Of a stretch of 64,000 nt of DNA, positions 16,876 through 26,180 are shown piece after piece. The notes under the pieces were generated by a model. It did not search any database. It was not told where the DNA came from and saw only the letters and a list, made by a program, of their open reading frames with translations. The position numbers were made by a program, and so were the translations under genes. The stretch is from Bin87 sp026710825 (GTDB lineage: Bacteria; Chloroflexota; Dehalococcoidia; Lucifugimonadales; UBA3495). Position 1 is the first letter of the stretch, and the number at the start of each line of letters is the position of its first letter. The stretch lies in NCBI GenBank assembly GCA_965232815.1, contig OZ247427.1, forward strand, positions 2,480,001 to 2,544,000. Direction: 5' to 3'.

Positions 16876-19302
16876 CTATTCCTCCTCCCAGTCCACCACT
16901 TTACGCTGTTTGAAATCGTGGATCTGCTCGTCGGTATAGCCCAGTTCCCTGAGTATGGGTCGGGTGTGCTGGCCCCTGAGTGGCCCGGGTCCGGCCCTGC
17001 CCGGGGTTTCCGAGAAGTCAACCACCGGTGAGTACCGCCAGAACTCACCGTAGCGCGGCGCTTCCACCCGGGTGAGGAGTCCGTTCTCGCGGACGTGAGG
17101 ATCCTCGTTGAAGAAGTAATACATGCCGCGATCCTCGGCCTTGACGCACGCCACATCGGCCGCGGTCAGCAACCTTTCCCAGTGCATTGGTTCCTCAGTC
17201 GAAAACAATGCGGCCAGTTTTTCGGCCAGCGCGCCATCATTGGTTGCTCTGGACTCAGCGGTGGCAAACCGGTGATCATCCAGCAGGTCGGGTCGGGCCA
17301 GGGTCTGGCACAGCGCCTTCCACTCGTTTTCGAACGGGCAGGCCAGGAACACCCAACCGGTTTTCGCCCGGTAGAGGCGATAGAGGGCGTGGAGCCCGTA
17401 CCCGTCGCCGTCCGGCAGCGGGCGAGGTTGCTTGCCCTCGTGCCAGTAGAAGTCATCGATGTTGGCGTAGGCGTTGGCCGCGATCATGGTGGACTCAACG
17501 TATTGCGCCTTGCCGGTCCGTTCCCGCGCGTAGAGTCCCAGCAGCAGGCCGACCGCGTTCACCATCGCCGTATTGTGGTCGGCCGTGCCGTCGTTCGCGC
17601 GCTTGAGCTTTGTGGAGACGGCGGCAATCTGGTCGATGGACATGGCCTGGTCGGCCGGCGGGAACGAGTTCCTGCCCATTTGGGCCACGCCGCCCCCTGA
17701 CACCGCGCCGGCGATGGGAGCCATCGATGGTCGGTGAGAGTAGGGCCCTGTGGACCCATACCCGCCGGCATACAGGTAAACCAGGTTGGGGTTGATCTCC
17801 GCCAATTGCTGGTAGCCGATGCCCGTACGTTCAGGAGCGCCCGGACGCATGCTGTGCAGCAGCAGGTCGGCTTTGGCCGCCAGCTTCCCCATGATCTCCT
17901 GGCCCTCCGGTGTCTTGAGGTCCAGGCAGATATCCTCGGAGCCGGCCATGGTGCGGTGCGCCGAAAAGGGCAGCCCCTGCCGGCCCCAGTCGCCGCCCGG
18001 CGCCTCGATGCGGATCACCCGGGCGCCAAGTTCGGCGACCAGCGCGCATCCCAACGGCCCGTTGATCACGGTACCCAGGTCCAGGAGGGTGATGCCATCA
18101 AGCGGATGTTTTGGCATCGGGCTCGCTACACCACCATGATCACGGGTTGGGGTACCGTGCACGCTAGCGAGCACATCTTCGGTATGCTGCCCCAACTCGG
18201 GCGCGGGTCCCTGCGTTTTACCCGGCGTGCCCAGCATGTTCACCATTGGACCCAGTTGGCGTGAGTCCCCAACGCCCGGGGCGCGCATTTTCTGGACGTT
18301 GCCGTTGTGGACAATTTGGGGATGGTCGAGCGCCTGCTCAGAGGTGAAGTATGGTTCGGCGGCCACGTTGCCGGCCTCGCCGAGGAAAATGTCCATCCAC
18401 TCGCCCAGCGTTTTCTGCTGGACCTTTTCCAGCATGATCCTTTCCAGTTCAGCGACGGCTTCGGGTTCCAGGCGGGGGGCCGTCTTGAAGCGCGGGTCCT
18501 CGTAAATGAAATCCATGTCCAGCCAGTGCATCATTGACCGAAACAGCCGCTCCACCACGTTGCCCAACTGGATCCACTGGCCGTCTTTCGTGCGTGCGGG
18601 CAGGTAGCCCGTCGGGTTGGGACGCCCGATGCCCACCCGAGGATCAGGCGGGTATTCGTGGGGACGATTTTCGACCATCTGGCCGTGAACCCACGACACG
18701 TGGTCGTAGGTGGTGACCGCCTTCAGCATGCTGGTCTCCACGTGCTGGCCCAGGCCGGTTTTTTCCCGCACGAAAAGCGCTGCCGTGATGCCGCGAACCA
18801 GCGCGGTTGCGGCGGCGTGGCAAACGCCCTGCACTACGACGTAGTTGGGACCCTGGCGGGGATTCTGGCCGGAGAACATCATCATGCGGCCGCTCTTGGC
18901 AGCCACCACCGCGTCGTAACCCTTGTAATTTTTGTAGGGGCCGTCGGATCCGAACCCGGTCAGCGTGGCATACACCAGCCCGGGATGATCGGCGCGCAGG
19001 CTGTCGTAGTCGATGCCCAATCGGTCGGCGACTCCGGGTCTGAAATTTTCAATGACGACATCAGCGCGACGTGCCAACCGGCGGGCGTTATCCTGGCCTT
19101 CCTTGGCCTTCAGGTCCAATACGACACTTTTCTTGCCCCGATTCCACTGGATCGATCCCGGAGCATCCCTGAACTTTTCGCCACCAGGAGGCTCCACCTT
19201 GATGACCTCGGCGCCGAAGTCGGACATCACCATCGTGGCAACGCCACCGGCTCGTCCACTGGTAAAGTCGAGGATGGTTATTCCATCGAAAACCTGTGCC
19301 AT
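16876..19302 (-). CDS. Tandem-fused CaiB/BaiF CoA transferase (two full domains)
   Basis: At 808 residues it is twice the usual length. Domain 1 is about 1-390, with FDGITILDFTSG, AEVIKVEPPGG and ADVVIENFRPG. Domain 2 is about 398-808, with LDGITLLDLGTVINGP and ARVIRIEAPGGDWG. Ordinary enzymes of this family are interlocked homodimers, so the fusion may supply both halves in one chain. At the position of the formyl-CoA transferase aspartate, domain 1 has Lys194 (VETSMLKAV) and domain 2 Ala608 (VESTMIAAN), so neither half looks canonically catalytic. AAGGGG is 5 bases before the ATG. The thiolase-like gene follows immediately and a cupin gene precedes. Confidence 0.9.
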   Translation of the reverse strand: MAQVFDGITILDFTSGRAGGVATMVMSDFGAEVIKVEPPGGEKFRDAPGSIQWNRGKKSVVLDLKAKEGQDNARRLARRADVVIENFRPGVADRLGIDYDSLRADHPGLVYATLTGFGSDGPYKNYKGYDAVVAAKSGRMMMFSGQNPRQGPNYVVVQGVCHAAATALVRGITAALFVREKTGLGQHVETSMLKAVTTYDHVSWVHGQMVENRPHEYPPDPRVGIGRPNPTGYLPARTKDGQWIQLGNVVERLFRSMMHWLDMDFIYEDPRFKTAPRLEPEAVAELERIMLEKVQQKTLGEWMDIFLGEAGNVAAEPYFTSEQALDHPQIVHNGNVQKMRAPGVGDSRQLGPMVNMLGTPGKTQGPAPELGQHTEDVLASVHGTPTRDHGGVASPMPKHPLDGITLLDLGTVINGPLGCALVAELGARVIRIEAPGGDWGRQGLPFSAHRTMAGSEDICLDLKTPEGQEIMGKLAAKADLLLHSMRPGAPERTGIGYQQLAEINPNLVYLYAGGYGSTGPYSHRPSMAPIAGAVSGGGVAQMGRNSFPPADQAMSIDQIAAVSTKLKRANDGTADHNTAMVNAVGLLLGLYARERTGKAQYVESTMIAANAYANIDDFYWHEGKQPRPLPDGDGYGLHALYRLYRAKTGWVFLACPFENEWKALCQTLARPDLLDDHRFATAESRATNDGALAEKLAALFSTEEPMHWERLLTAADVACVKAEDRGMYYFFNEDPHVRENGLLTRVEAPRYGEFWRYSPVVDFSETPGRAGPGPLRGQHTRPILRELGYTDEQIHDFKQRKVVDWEEE

Positions 19303-19439
19303 AGCATCCCCTTAGGAATCGACCGGTTTGTCACCTGTAGGGCGTCCTGCGTGCGCCATGATGTGTCCCGACTGCCGTTGACAGGCAGCATGCGCCACGA
19401 TCGAGAGAGCAAAACCGTTGACCGTCGAGTACGACCGTT

Positions 19440-19811
19440 TTACGACGGTACCGACCAACTGGTGTTTCCTTCCTGCATCGCGAACGGTGGCGAGGTGGAA
19501 GATACGTAAATCAGCGTATCCTCTCCGATATTTTTGATGGAGTGGTCGGTGTTTGGCGGCACCATGATCAGCGTTCCCGGCCCGACCTCTTCGACCTCAT
19601 CCCCGACCCGCATCGCACCGCGTCCCCGAACGACCACGTACACCTGCTCACGCCCATCGTGAGAGTGGACCGCCTGCTCACTGCCGGGTTCTCCCTCGAC
19701 CCACGTGACTGCCAGGTTCTCTGAGCCGAACTGACCCGAGGCCAGCAGCAGGTGTGATACCTGCCCTCCTCGGTGATTCCGAGGACTCCGGTCCAACGTC
19801 TGGATGTTCAT
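19440..19811 (-). CDS. Single-domain cupin
   Basis: The product is a 123-residue cupin with motif 1 in AVHSHDGREQVYVVVRGRGA and motif 2 in PGTLIMVPPNTDHSIKNIG, giving the usual His/His/Glu and His metal ligands. Small cupins may be dioxygenases, isomerases or ligand sensors; nothing here decides. The ATG at 19811 is used because GAGGAG precedes it; an in-frame start at 19856 lacks one. It is the first gene of the minus-strand CoA operon, 137 bases ahead of the fused CoA transferase, and lies divergent from the Rieske operon. Confidence 0.85.
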   Translation of the reverse strand: MNIQTLDRSPRNHRGGQVSHLLLASGQFGSENLAVTWVEGEPGSEQAVHSHDGREQVYVVVRGRGAMRVGDEVEEVGPGTLIMVPPNTDHSIKNIGEDTLIYVSSTSPPFAMQEGNTSWSVPS

Positions 19812-19927
19812 CGTCAAAATCTCCTCATTTGGCTTGGCATGAAATCCTTTGGTCAACGAACCGCGGACCCGCGCACCGGCCCGACGCCGATGGTTGTCAT
19901 CCTACCATCGAGCGGCAGAAATGTTTG

Positions 19928-19956
19928 TTGACAGGCCCGGGGAAGGTCTCTACGCT
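19928..19956 (+). promoter_or_regulatory. Candidate sigma-70 promoter for the Rieske dioxygenase operon
   Basis: A perfect TTGACA at 19928-19933 is followed after 17 bases by TACGCT at 19951-19956, which keeps the most conserved first, second and last bases of the -10 box. The predicted start is near 19963, giving a leader of about 35 bases before the ATG at 19998. Confidence 0.5.
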
Positions 19957-19997
19957 GGCGACAGATCATAACCGACGCTGGGGCCACGGGTGAAATT

Positions 19998-21323
19998 ATG
20001 GAGATCAAAGACCTGATTATCGACGACCGGCAGAAGGGAATTTTCAGGGTCCACCGGTCTTCCATGACCTCCACGGACTTGTTCCAACGGGAACAGGAGC
20101 AAATATTCAGCCGGTGCTGGATTTACCTCGGCCATGAATCTGAGGTGGAGAATCCCGGAGACTATCGTCGCCGCACGGTGGCCGGCCGCCCGCTGTTTTT
20201 TGCCCGAGGCAGGGATGGCCAGGTACGGGTATTCCTGAATTCCTGTCCCCACCGTGGCGCGCTAATCTGCCGCCGCGACGAGGGGAACGCCGATGTCCTG
20301 CAGTGCTTCTACCATGCCTGGTCTTTCAACACCAATGGGGAACTGATCGGTGTGCCGGACGAGGAGGCCTACGGTCCAAACTTTGACCGGAGCGAACTGG
20401 GACTGAAAGAACCTCCCAGGGTCGAGAGCTATCGGGGCTTCCATTTCGTGTGCTTCAGCCCGGACGCGGAAGACTTGGTGACCTACCTTGCCGGCGCGCG
20501 GGAATACCTGGATCTCATCGTGGACCAGTCCGAGGCCGGGATGCGGGTGGTGCGCGGCTCCAACAAGTACACCATGAAAGCCAACTGGAAACTCCTGGTG
20601 GAAAACAGCCTCGATGGTTACCACCTGGTGCCCACGCACCAAACCTACCTGGACTACATCACCAGCCTCGGCGCTGATGATAGCGGGCAAACGGTGGCGA
20701 ACCGCATCGTGGGCAAGGCGAAAGCCCTGGGCAACGGCCACTGCGTGATCGAGTCTCCGGTGAGAAGCGGCCGGCCCATCGCCCACTGGCACCCACTCTT
20801 CGGCGAGGAAGCCAAGGAGCCCATCGCGGAGGTTCGTCAGCGGTTGGTGGACAAATTCGGCGAGGAGCGCGCCTTCCGGATGGCCGATACCTCCCGGAAC
20901 CTGATCATCTATCCCAACCTGGTCATCAACGACATTATGGCCATCACCGTCCGGCATTTCGAGCCGATTGCTCCGGACGACATGGAAGTGACGGCATGGC
21001 ACCTCGTCCCTCGTGAGGAACCGGACGCCATGCTGGAAACTCGACTGGACAGCTTCCTGACCTTCCTTGGACCAGGTGGTTTCGCCACTCCCGACGACGT
21101 GGAGGCCCTGGAGTCCTGCCAGATCGGGTTCCGTGCCACCGAAACCGAGTGGTCCGACATCTCCAGAGGGATGCTCAGGCCGGCCAGATCGACTGACGAA
21201 CTTCAGATGCGGGGATTCTGGCGGCAGTGGCACGCGAACATGCAGGGCCTCAGCAAGACCAACGTGCAGGACGCGCCGGTCGAGGAAATGGAGCCTGAGC
21301 TTGCTCTGGCTACCGACGACTAA
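19998..21323 (+). CDS. Rieske-type aromatic-ring-hydroxylating dioxygenase, alpha subunit
   Basis: The product is a 441-residue oxygenase component. The Rieske [2Fe-2S] ligands are Cys83 and His85 in CPHRGALIC and Cys103 and His106 in QCFYHAW. The mononuclear iron site reads ENSLDGYHLVPTH, with His209 and His214 as ligands and Asp206 as the electron-relay residue. Together with the beta subunit gene 23 bases downstream it should add O2 to an aromatic ring to give a cis-dihydrodiol. No ferredoxin or reductase gene is nearby, so electrons must come from elsewhere. An SDR dehydrogenase follows in the same operon, as in benzoate, biphenyl or naphthalene routes. The substrate cannot be read from sequence. 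Confidence 0.94.
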   Translation: MEIKDLIIDDRQKGIFRVHRSSMTSTDLFQREQEQIFSRCWIYLGHESEVENPGDYRRRTVAGRPLFFARGRDGQVRVFLNSCPHRGALICRRDEGNADVLQCFYHAWSFNTNGELIGVPDEEAYGPNFDRSELGLKEPPRVESYRGFHFVCFSPDAEDLVTYLAGAREYLDLIVDQSEAGMRVVRGSNKYTMKANWKLLVENSLDGYHLVPTHQTYLDYITSLGADDSGQTVANRIVGKAKALGNGHCVIESPVRSGRPIAHWHPLFGEEAKEPIAEVRQRLVDKFGEERAFRMADTSRNLIIYPNLVINDIMAITVRHFEPIAPDDMEVTAWHLVPREEPDAMLETRLDSFLTFLGPGGFATPDDVEALESCQIGFRATETEWSDISRGMLRPARSTDELQMRGFWRQWHANMQGLSKTNVQDAPVEEMEPELALATDD

Positions 21324-21346
21324 CGGCCGGTCGAATACGGTGGAAT

Positions 21347-21841
21347 ATGACAACCGCTAGCAAACCCACCCTGCGAGAGCAGGTGGAGGATTTCCTTTTC
21401 CGGGAAGCCGCGCTTCTGGATGACTGGCGATTGGATGAGTGGGTGGAGTTGTTCACCGAAGACGGCCGTTACGTGGTGCCGACCACGGACTTGCCCGACG
21501 GCGACCCAAAACGCGACCTCGTGTTCATCGACGACGACATCACGCGCCTGCGCGCCCGCGCCGTGCGGTTGAACAGTCGCCACGCGCACCGCGAGTATCC
21601 GTGGTCGCGCACCCGTCGATTCGTCTCCAACGTGCGCGTGCAGGAATCCGGGAACGGCGAACTGGCTGTCTCCTCAAACGTCCTGGTGTACCGGTTCCGC
21701 GCCGGCGAGGGCGCGCCTTACGTCGGCAGCATCGAATACATTCTGAGGCGGAACGACACTGGCTTCCAAATCAAATACCGTCGAGCCGTGTTGGACCTGG
21801 AATCCCTGTCCTGGCACGGCGCCGTCAGCATCATCTTCTGA
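21347..21841 (+). CDS. Ring-hydroxylating dioxygenase beta subunit
   Basis: The product is a 164-residue NTF2-like small subunit of standard size. It has EQVEDFLFREAALLDDWRLD, WVELFTEDGRYVVPTTD and the R-rich HREYPWSRTRRFVSNVRV typical of this family. It has a structural role in an alpha3beta3 hexamer with the product of the upstream gene. GGTGGA precedes the ATG. It lies between the alpha subunit and the dehydrogenase in one operon. Confidence 0.92.
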   Translation: MTTASKPTLREQVEDFLFREAALLDDWRLDEWVELFTEDGRYVVPTTDLPDGDPKRDLVFIDDDITRLRARAVRLNSRHAHREYPWSRTRRFVSNVRVQESGNGELAVSSNVLVYRFRAGEGAPYVGSIEYILRRNDTGFQIKYRRAVLDLESLSWHGAVSIIF

Positions 21842-21891
21842 CCGCCCGGTGTTTGGACCCGCAGACTCGCCCTGGCGTCGGAGGACAACGA

Positions 21892-22713
21892 TTGAAACTT
21901 AAAGGCAAAACGGCGCTGGTCACGGGCACCAGCCCCAACATTATGGGCGGTATCGCCGAAGAGTTGGCCAATGCAGGCGCCAACCTCGTATGCATCGATG
22001 TCCGCCAGGAGTACGCCGAAAAATGCGCTGCCGCCATCGCGGCAGAGGGGCACGAGGCCATTGGCGTGGCCTGCGATGTGACCGACGAGGAGCAGGTACT
22101 CGCTGCCATCGCCCAGGCCACGGAACGGTTTGGCGGCGTGGACATCCTGGTCAACGGCGCGGCCCAGTTCAATTTCAAGGGCGTGCTGAACATGCCGCTG
22201 GACGAATGGCGACGCCAGACCGACATCATCCTGACCGGCGCATTTCTGTTCACCAAGCACATATCCCATCAGATGATCCAGCAGGGTCGAAAGGGCAACA
22301 TCATCAACATCATTTCCACCGCCGGACACCAGGGGGAACCCGGCAATGTTGGCTACGGTACCGCCAAAGGCGGCCTGCTGAATTTCACCCGGTCGGTTGC
22401 GATGGAGTTGTCGCAGTACGGCATCCGTGTCAACAGCCTGACGCCAACCGCCACCAGTCAGGCCGAGGGACGCGAACGCGCCGCCCGCTGGGGCGTGGAG
22501 TGGCCGCGCCCGCGTCTGGGCGAGCGTGCGGCGGGACTGCTGCCCGACGCCAGCAGGGGCGCTCCCCTGCTCCAACTGCCCAGCCCGTCAAACTATGGCA
22601 AGGCCGCCGTGTTCCTGGCGTCCGATGATGCCGAGATGATCACCGGGTTCGACCTGCGGGTGGACGCCGGCGCCGTTTCCAGGTACTGGATCTGGTCCCC
22701 CGGGGACGCCTAG
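21892..22713 (+). CDS. SDR family oxidoreductase, likely diol dehydrogenase of the Rieske operon
   Basis: The product is a 273-residue short-chain dehydrogenase. The cofactor loop is TGTSPNIMGG, an altered TGxxxGxG. The catalytic residues are Ser142 (NIISTAG), Tyr155 and Lys159 (YGTAK). Asp36 after the second strand (VCIDVR) favours NAD. The likely role is oxidation of the cis-dihydrodiol from the dioxygenase, inferred from the operon. The open frame extends far upstream, but the TTG at 21892 has GGAGG seven bases before it and begins at the normal family N-terminus. A Pro-rich insert at about 200-225 is unusual for the substrate loop. Confidence 0.88.
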   Translation: MKLKGKTALVTGTSPNIMGGIAEELANAGANLVCIDVRQEYAEKCAAAIAAEGHEAIGVACDVTDEEQVLAAIAQATERFGGVDILVNGAAQFNFKGVLNMPLDEWRRQTDIILTGAFLFTKHISHQMIQQGRKGNIINIISTAGHQGEPGNVGYGTAKGGLLNFTRSVAMELSQYGIRVNSLTPTATSQAEGRERAARWGVEWPRPRLGERAAGLLPDASRGAPLLQLPSPSNYGKAAVFLASDDAEMITGFDLRVDAGAVSRYWIWSPGDA

Positions 22714-22805
22714 CCATACTCGAACTGGCGCTCTGGGTCGCTGAGTGTCAGGCAAGTATCGTCCCTAAACCCCATCTGCGGTGATGTAACCGGGATTGTG
22801 TGAGC

Positions 22806-23378
22806 ATGGGTGAATCGTCGGCACCACCGCGAATCATCGTGTTGGATGGTCATGACGGGTCCGGAAAAACCACCCTGGCCCGAATGGCCGCCGAATCTCT
22901 GGACGGGACGTACGCCAAGCCGTTCGACGGCACGCTCGGCGACATGATCATGTGGTTGTCCGACGAACGCCGCTACGAACTCGCCGATCAACTGGCTCGG
23001 GCATCCATCGAAAAGATTATGAAAGAGCATCACGCGTCGCCGTTGCCCATATTCGACCGGCACTGGCTGTCGATGTTTACGTTATTCCCCGCCGAACTGA
23101 GAGACTCGTGGTATCCCCTCCCGGCCACGATCCTCTGTTGGACCGACCTGGAAACAACGAAGCTGAGGCTCTCGACGCGGGGTGAAGAGCTTGGAGACGG
23201 TGCGGAACACGAGCGCTACATCCGGCTCTACCGGGCGTTGGCAAAGTCGTTTGATCTGCCGATCATCGACACGAGCACCGAATCGCCCGGGGCATCGTTG
23301 GACCGGATCGTGGAGTTGGTCCGAGTGTCTTGTTTTGAATCCGGTGCGACACAGCAGGATGCCGCGCCGCTGTCATAG
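22806..23378 (+). CDS. P-loop kinase, thymidylate kinase-like
   Basis: The product is a 190-residue nucleoside/nucleotide kinase-like protein. The Walker A motif is GHDGSGKTT (residues 15-23). FDRHWLSMFTLFP resembles the DR(Y/H) base-binding motif of dTMP kinase relatives, and LSTRGEE may be the lid. It is too divergent to call a true thymidylate kinase; deoxynucleoside kinase-like enzymes are alternatives. The ATG at 22806 is used; a GTG at 22800 is in frame. It is 92 bases after the SDR gene and converges with the propeller gene. Confidence 0.72.
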   Translation: MGESSAPPRIIVLDGHDGSGKTTLARMAAESLDGTYAKPFDGTLGDMIMWLSDERRYELADQLARASIEKIMKEHHASPLPIFDRHWLSMFTLFPAELRDSWYPLPATILCWTDLETTKLRLSTRGEELGDGAEHERYIRLYRALAKSFDLPIIDTSTESPGASLDRIVELVRVSCFESGATQQDAAPLS

Positions 23379-23436
23379 TGGGGCAAACGGTACCATGGCA
23401 GGTTCGCCGAGCCCTTGGGTTTCCTGCGGGACGGCG

Positions 23437-24651
23437 CTAGATGTTGAGTTCCAGGATGTACAGGCCGCCGTGCAGCCGGTCCACCACATACATGATGCCG
23501 TTTTCGTCCACGTGCACGTCGTTGATTCCGTTGGCGTCGGCTCCATCCGGTATTTGCGGGATGAAGTAAGCGACCTCCTCTGGTTGGAACGGATTGCTGG
23601 TGTCGAATACGCGTATCCCGGCGTTGAAGAAGGTTGCGTAAACCAGCGTGTCGGTTTGCAGGGAAAGGGCGCCCGGACGGTTCTCGTGGATGTTGTGAGC
23701 CCCGTAGCGACCCGGGCGGTTGAAGAAGTCGTCGGTGTCCTGCATGGGCAGCGTGCTGATGATCACCGGGTTGGTCTCCAGCCGGTTGTCCATCAGCCAA
23801 ACCAACTTGGGATAGTCCGCGCCGCCCAGCGCCGTTGCCTCTTGCGTCACCACCAGAAGGTCCCGGCTGAACAGAGGTAGGACCGTGTGGGTGAACCCGG
23901 GGAACGGCGGCGCGTAGTTCAGCTGGGCGACCATCTGTGGGCGGGACACGTCGGATATGTCCAGCGTGATCACACCCGAGTCCTTCCAACCGCAGTAGGC
24001 CCGGTCGGCTCGGTCGGGATAAACGTTGGTGTTGTGGACACTGTGCCCGACGTCCAACGTGGGATGACGCGCCGGCGGGGCCACGTCGTCACCTTCCTGG
24101 GTGCCGGGCAGCCACCAGCGGCCGGCCTCCCGCGGATTCGAGGGGTTGCTCATGTCCATGATCACGTAGAACTGGTCGTCCTTCGGATCCGTGGGACGAG
24201 AATCGGGCGTCCCTGTTGCCAGGTGCGCGTAGTCGCCGTCAACCCACCACAGGCAGTGGCAACCCCGGGAACCCGGTCCCTGGGCATCGAAGGAAGCGAT
24301 ACGCCTGGGAGCCTCCGGGTCGCTGATGTCAAACACGCCCATGCCGCTGCCCGGTTGTCCATGCTGCTGCGACTGGTAGGCCACCAGCATCGTGTCGCCG
24401 ACAATGGACAGCGAGTTGGAGCGCAGGTGGTTGTAATCCAGATCGGTCTGCGCGACCACCTTGGGATTCGCCAAGTCGGTGACGTCAACGCTGGTGAAAT
24501 CCTTGGGCGCGCTCTCGTGGGCCATGTAAAAGATGCGCCGTCCATTCGCCGTCTGGTGCAGGTCCACACCCTCTCCGATGTTGTTGTACCCGTTCAGATC
24601 GACGTGGGAAATGAGCCTCATGTTTTTGATTTCCTGGGCTTGGGTTGCCAT
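23437..24651 (-). CDS. LVIVD-repeat beta-propeller protein
   Basis: The 404-residue protein is built of repeated blades of the LVIVD type, with segments such as FTSVDVTDLANPKVV, MGVFDISDPEAPRRI, VIMDMSNPSNPREAG, VITLDISDVSRPQMV and IRVFDTSNPFQPEEV. These predict a seven-bladed propeller. Cytoplasmic or exported is unclear; the chosen start gives no signal peptide. Related proteins are annotated as selenium-binding-like or LVIVD surface proteins without known catalysis. GGAGGAGG five bases before the ATG at 24651 decides the start. It is divergent from the aminotransferase gene. Confidence 0.82.
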   Translation of the reverse strand: MATQAQEIKNMRLISHVDLNGYNNIGEGVDLHQTANGRRIFYMAHESAPKDFTSVDVTDLANPKVVAQTDLDYNHLRSNSLSIVGDTMLVAYQSQQHGQPGSGMGVFDISDPEAPRRIASFDAQGPGSRGCHCLWWVDGDYAHLATGTPDSRPTDPKDDQFYVIMDMSNPSNPREAGRWWLPGTQEGDDVAPPARHPTLDVGHSVHNTNVYPDRADRAYCGWKDSGVITLDISDVSRPQMVAQLNYAPPFPGFTHTVLPLFSRDLLVVTQEATALGGADYPKLVWLMDNRLETNPVIISTLPMQDTDDFFNRPGRYGAHNIHENRPGALSLQTDTLVYATFFNAGIRVFDTSNPFQPEEVAYFIPQIPDGADANGINDVHVDENGIMYVVDRLHGGLYILELNI

Positions 24652-24957
24652 GAAGCCTCCTCCGGCGTGGTTGCGACGCCTTGCGCTACTCGTTCGAATC
24701 CTGCTCTCCCGGGGCAGTGTATCACCTGGAATGGTCCGAATCGCGCCACGCGAAATGGACTTGGCCCACCTCCGGATCTCTAGGTGGGGGTACACGGCCA
24801 TCCTGCTTGCCCTGACGTCGTGATCTGCACTCCGATGACCTGTCAGTCAACTGTCAGTGCGGATGATGTCGACGCTGAATCGCTCGTGGTGTTAGCATGC
24901 TCGCGGTTTCCAACCCCCAGCTAGCAGCGAGCGCCCAACCATATGGAGGATCAGCAC
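24652..24957. other. 306-bp divergent control region with a spaced direct repeat
   Basis: CTGTCAGT occurs at 24840-24847 and again at 24851-24858, 11 bases apart and so about one helical turn, which suits a dimeric regulator. No clear -35/-10 pair was found. The region separates the propeller gene (minus) from the aminotransferase (plus). Confidence 0.4.
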
Positions 24958-26163
24958 ATGTCAGGTAACGGCCTGGACTATTCCGCCCTATTCAACAAGG
25001 ACCTGCCCCCTCCGGCCGGACGGTGGCAAGGCCACCCGAAATACAATTTCATCGGCGGACACAGCGACCCTGACATGGTTCCCACCGAGGGATTCATCGA
25101 GTCCGCCGACCGGGTTTTCCACGGTGATCCCAGGAACATTTCGATGTACAACTTTTCGGGTGGTCCCCAGGGCATCCTGCCGTTGCGCGAATTCGTGGTG
25201 GACAAACTGGGTAAGCATCGCGGGATAGAGACCACCATCGACGATGTTCTGATCACCGGCGGGTCCGGCCAGGCGATCGAATTGATCAACGAAATCCTCC
25301 TGGAGCCAGGCGACACCGCAATCGTCGAGGCGTTCAGCTTTTCCGGCGCGCTGGGTAATCTCCGACGCCGCGGAGTCAACGTCGTCGGCATCGACCTCGA
25401 CGAGGACGGGATGCGCATGGATCACCTGGCCGAGGTGTTGGAGGGCTTGCGGGACAAGGGAGTGCGGCCCAAGTACATCTACACGATCCCGACGCTCCAG
25501 AACCCTACCGGCACGGTGTTGACCATGGAGCGGCGGCATCAATTGTTGGCCTTGAGCGAGGAGTACGGCGTCCCCATATTCGAGGATGAGTGTTACGCGG
25601 ACCTGATATTCGAAGGCGAATATGAGAATGCGATCCGGTCCATGGACGACACCAACCGGGTGCTGCACATCGGATCGTTCTCCAAAACCCTGGGGCCCGG
25701 CACCCGGTTGGGATACGTTATCGCACCGTGGGAAGTGATGAGCCGGTTGTTGTCCCGCAAGAACGACGCCGGCACCGGCGTCATGGACCAGATGATTGTG
25801 GGCGACTATTTCAACAACCATTACGACGAGCACATTCTGGACGTCCGCGCAGCGTTGCAGCGTAAATGCGACGTGCTCGGCAGCGCCCTGCGAGAGTCGT
25901 TCGGGCCCAGCGTCGAGTTCGATGTCCCCCGGGGCGGCATGTACCTTTGGGTCAAGCTTCCCGACGGGGTCGATTCACGCGCCCTGGAAGGCCCGGCTCT
26001 CCGTGAGGGGATCGCATTCAACCCCGGGCCCGATTGGTCAGCGGACCCCGACGCAGCCGCCGGCTACATACGGCTCTGTTTTGCACTGCCGTCCGAGGCC
26101 GAAATCCGCGAAGGCGTCGAAAAGTTGGCCGACGTGTTCCGGCGTGAGGGCGCGCTGCCCTGA
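24958..26163 (+). CDS. Class I/II PLP-dependent aminotransferase (2-aminoadipate aminotransferase/MocR-like)
   Basis: The product is a 401-residue fold-type I enzyme. Lys243 in SFSKTLGPGTRLG binds PLP, Asp210 (FEDECYADL) pairs with the ring nitrogen, and PTLQNPTGT (178-186) carries the substrate-side Asn. The pattern is closest to the LysN/2-aminoadipate and MocR-type aminotransferases, but it lacks a GntR DNA-binding domain. The substrate is unknown. An ATG at 24943 overlaps the ribosome site GGAGG, so the ATG at 24958 is the real start. It ends 17 bases before the convergent MBL gene. Confidence 0.9.
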   Translation: MSGNGLDYSALFNKDLPPPAGRWQGHPKYNFIGGHSDPDMVPTEGFIESADRVFHGDPRNISMYNFSGGPQGILPLREFVVDKLGKHRGIETTIDDVLITGGSGQAIELINEILLEPGDTAIVEAFSFSGALGNLRRRGVNVVGIDLDEDGMRMDHLAEVLEGLRDKGVRPKYIYTIPTLQNPTGTVLTMERRHQLLALSEEYGVPIFEDECYADLIFEGEYENAIRSMDDTNRVLHIGSFSKTLGPGTRLGYVIAPWEVMSRLLSRKNDAGTGVMDQMIVGDYFNNHYDEHILDVRAALQRKCDVLGSALRESFGPSVEFDVPRGGMYLWVKLPDGVDSRALEGPALREGIAFNPGPDWSADPDAAAGYIRLCFALPSEAEIREGVEKLADVFRREGALP

Positions 26164-26180
26164 CCCAGACTTCGCTTTCC

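Noticed and set aside
19371..19400. A TTGACA hexamer on the plus strand near 19379
   Set aside because: Both neighbouring genes are on the minus strand, no -10 box follows, and no plus-strand gene starts nearby.
24685..24725. TTCGAATC suggesting the T-loop of a tRNA
   Set aside because: The five bases on each side do not pair, and no acceptor stem or anticodon arm can be drawn around it.
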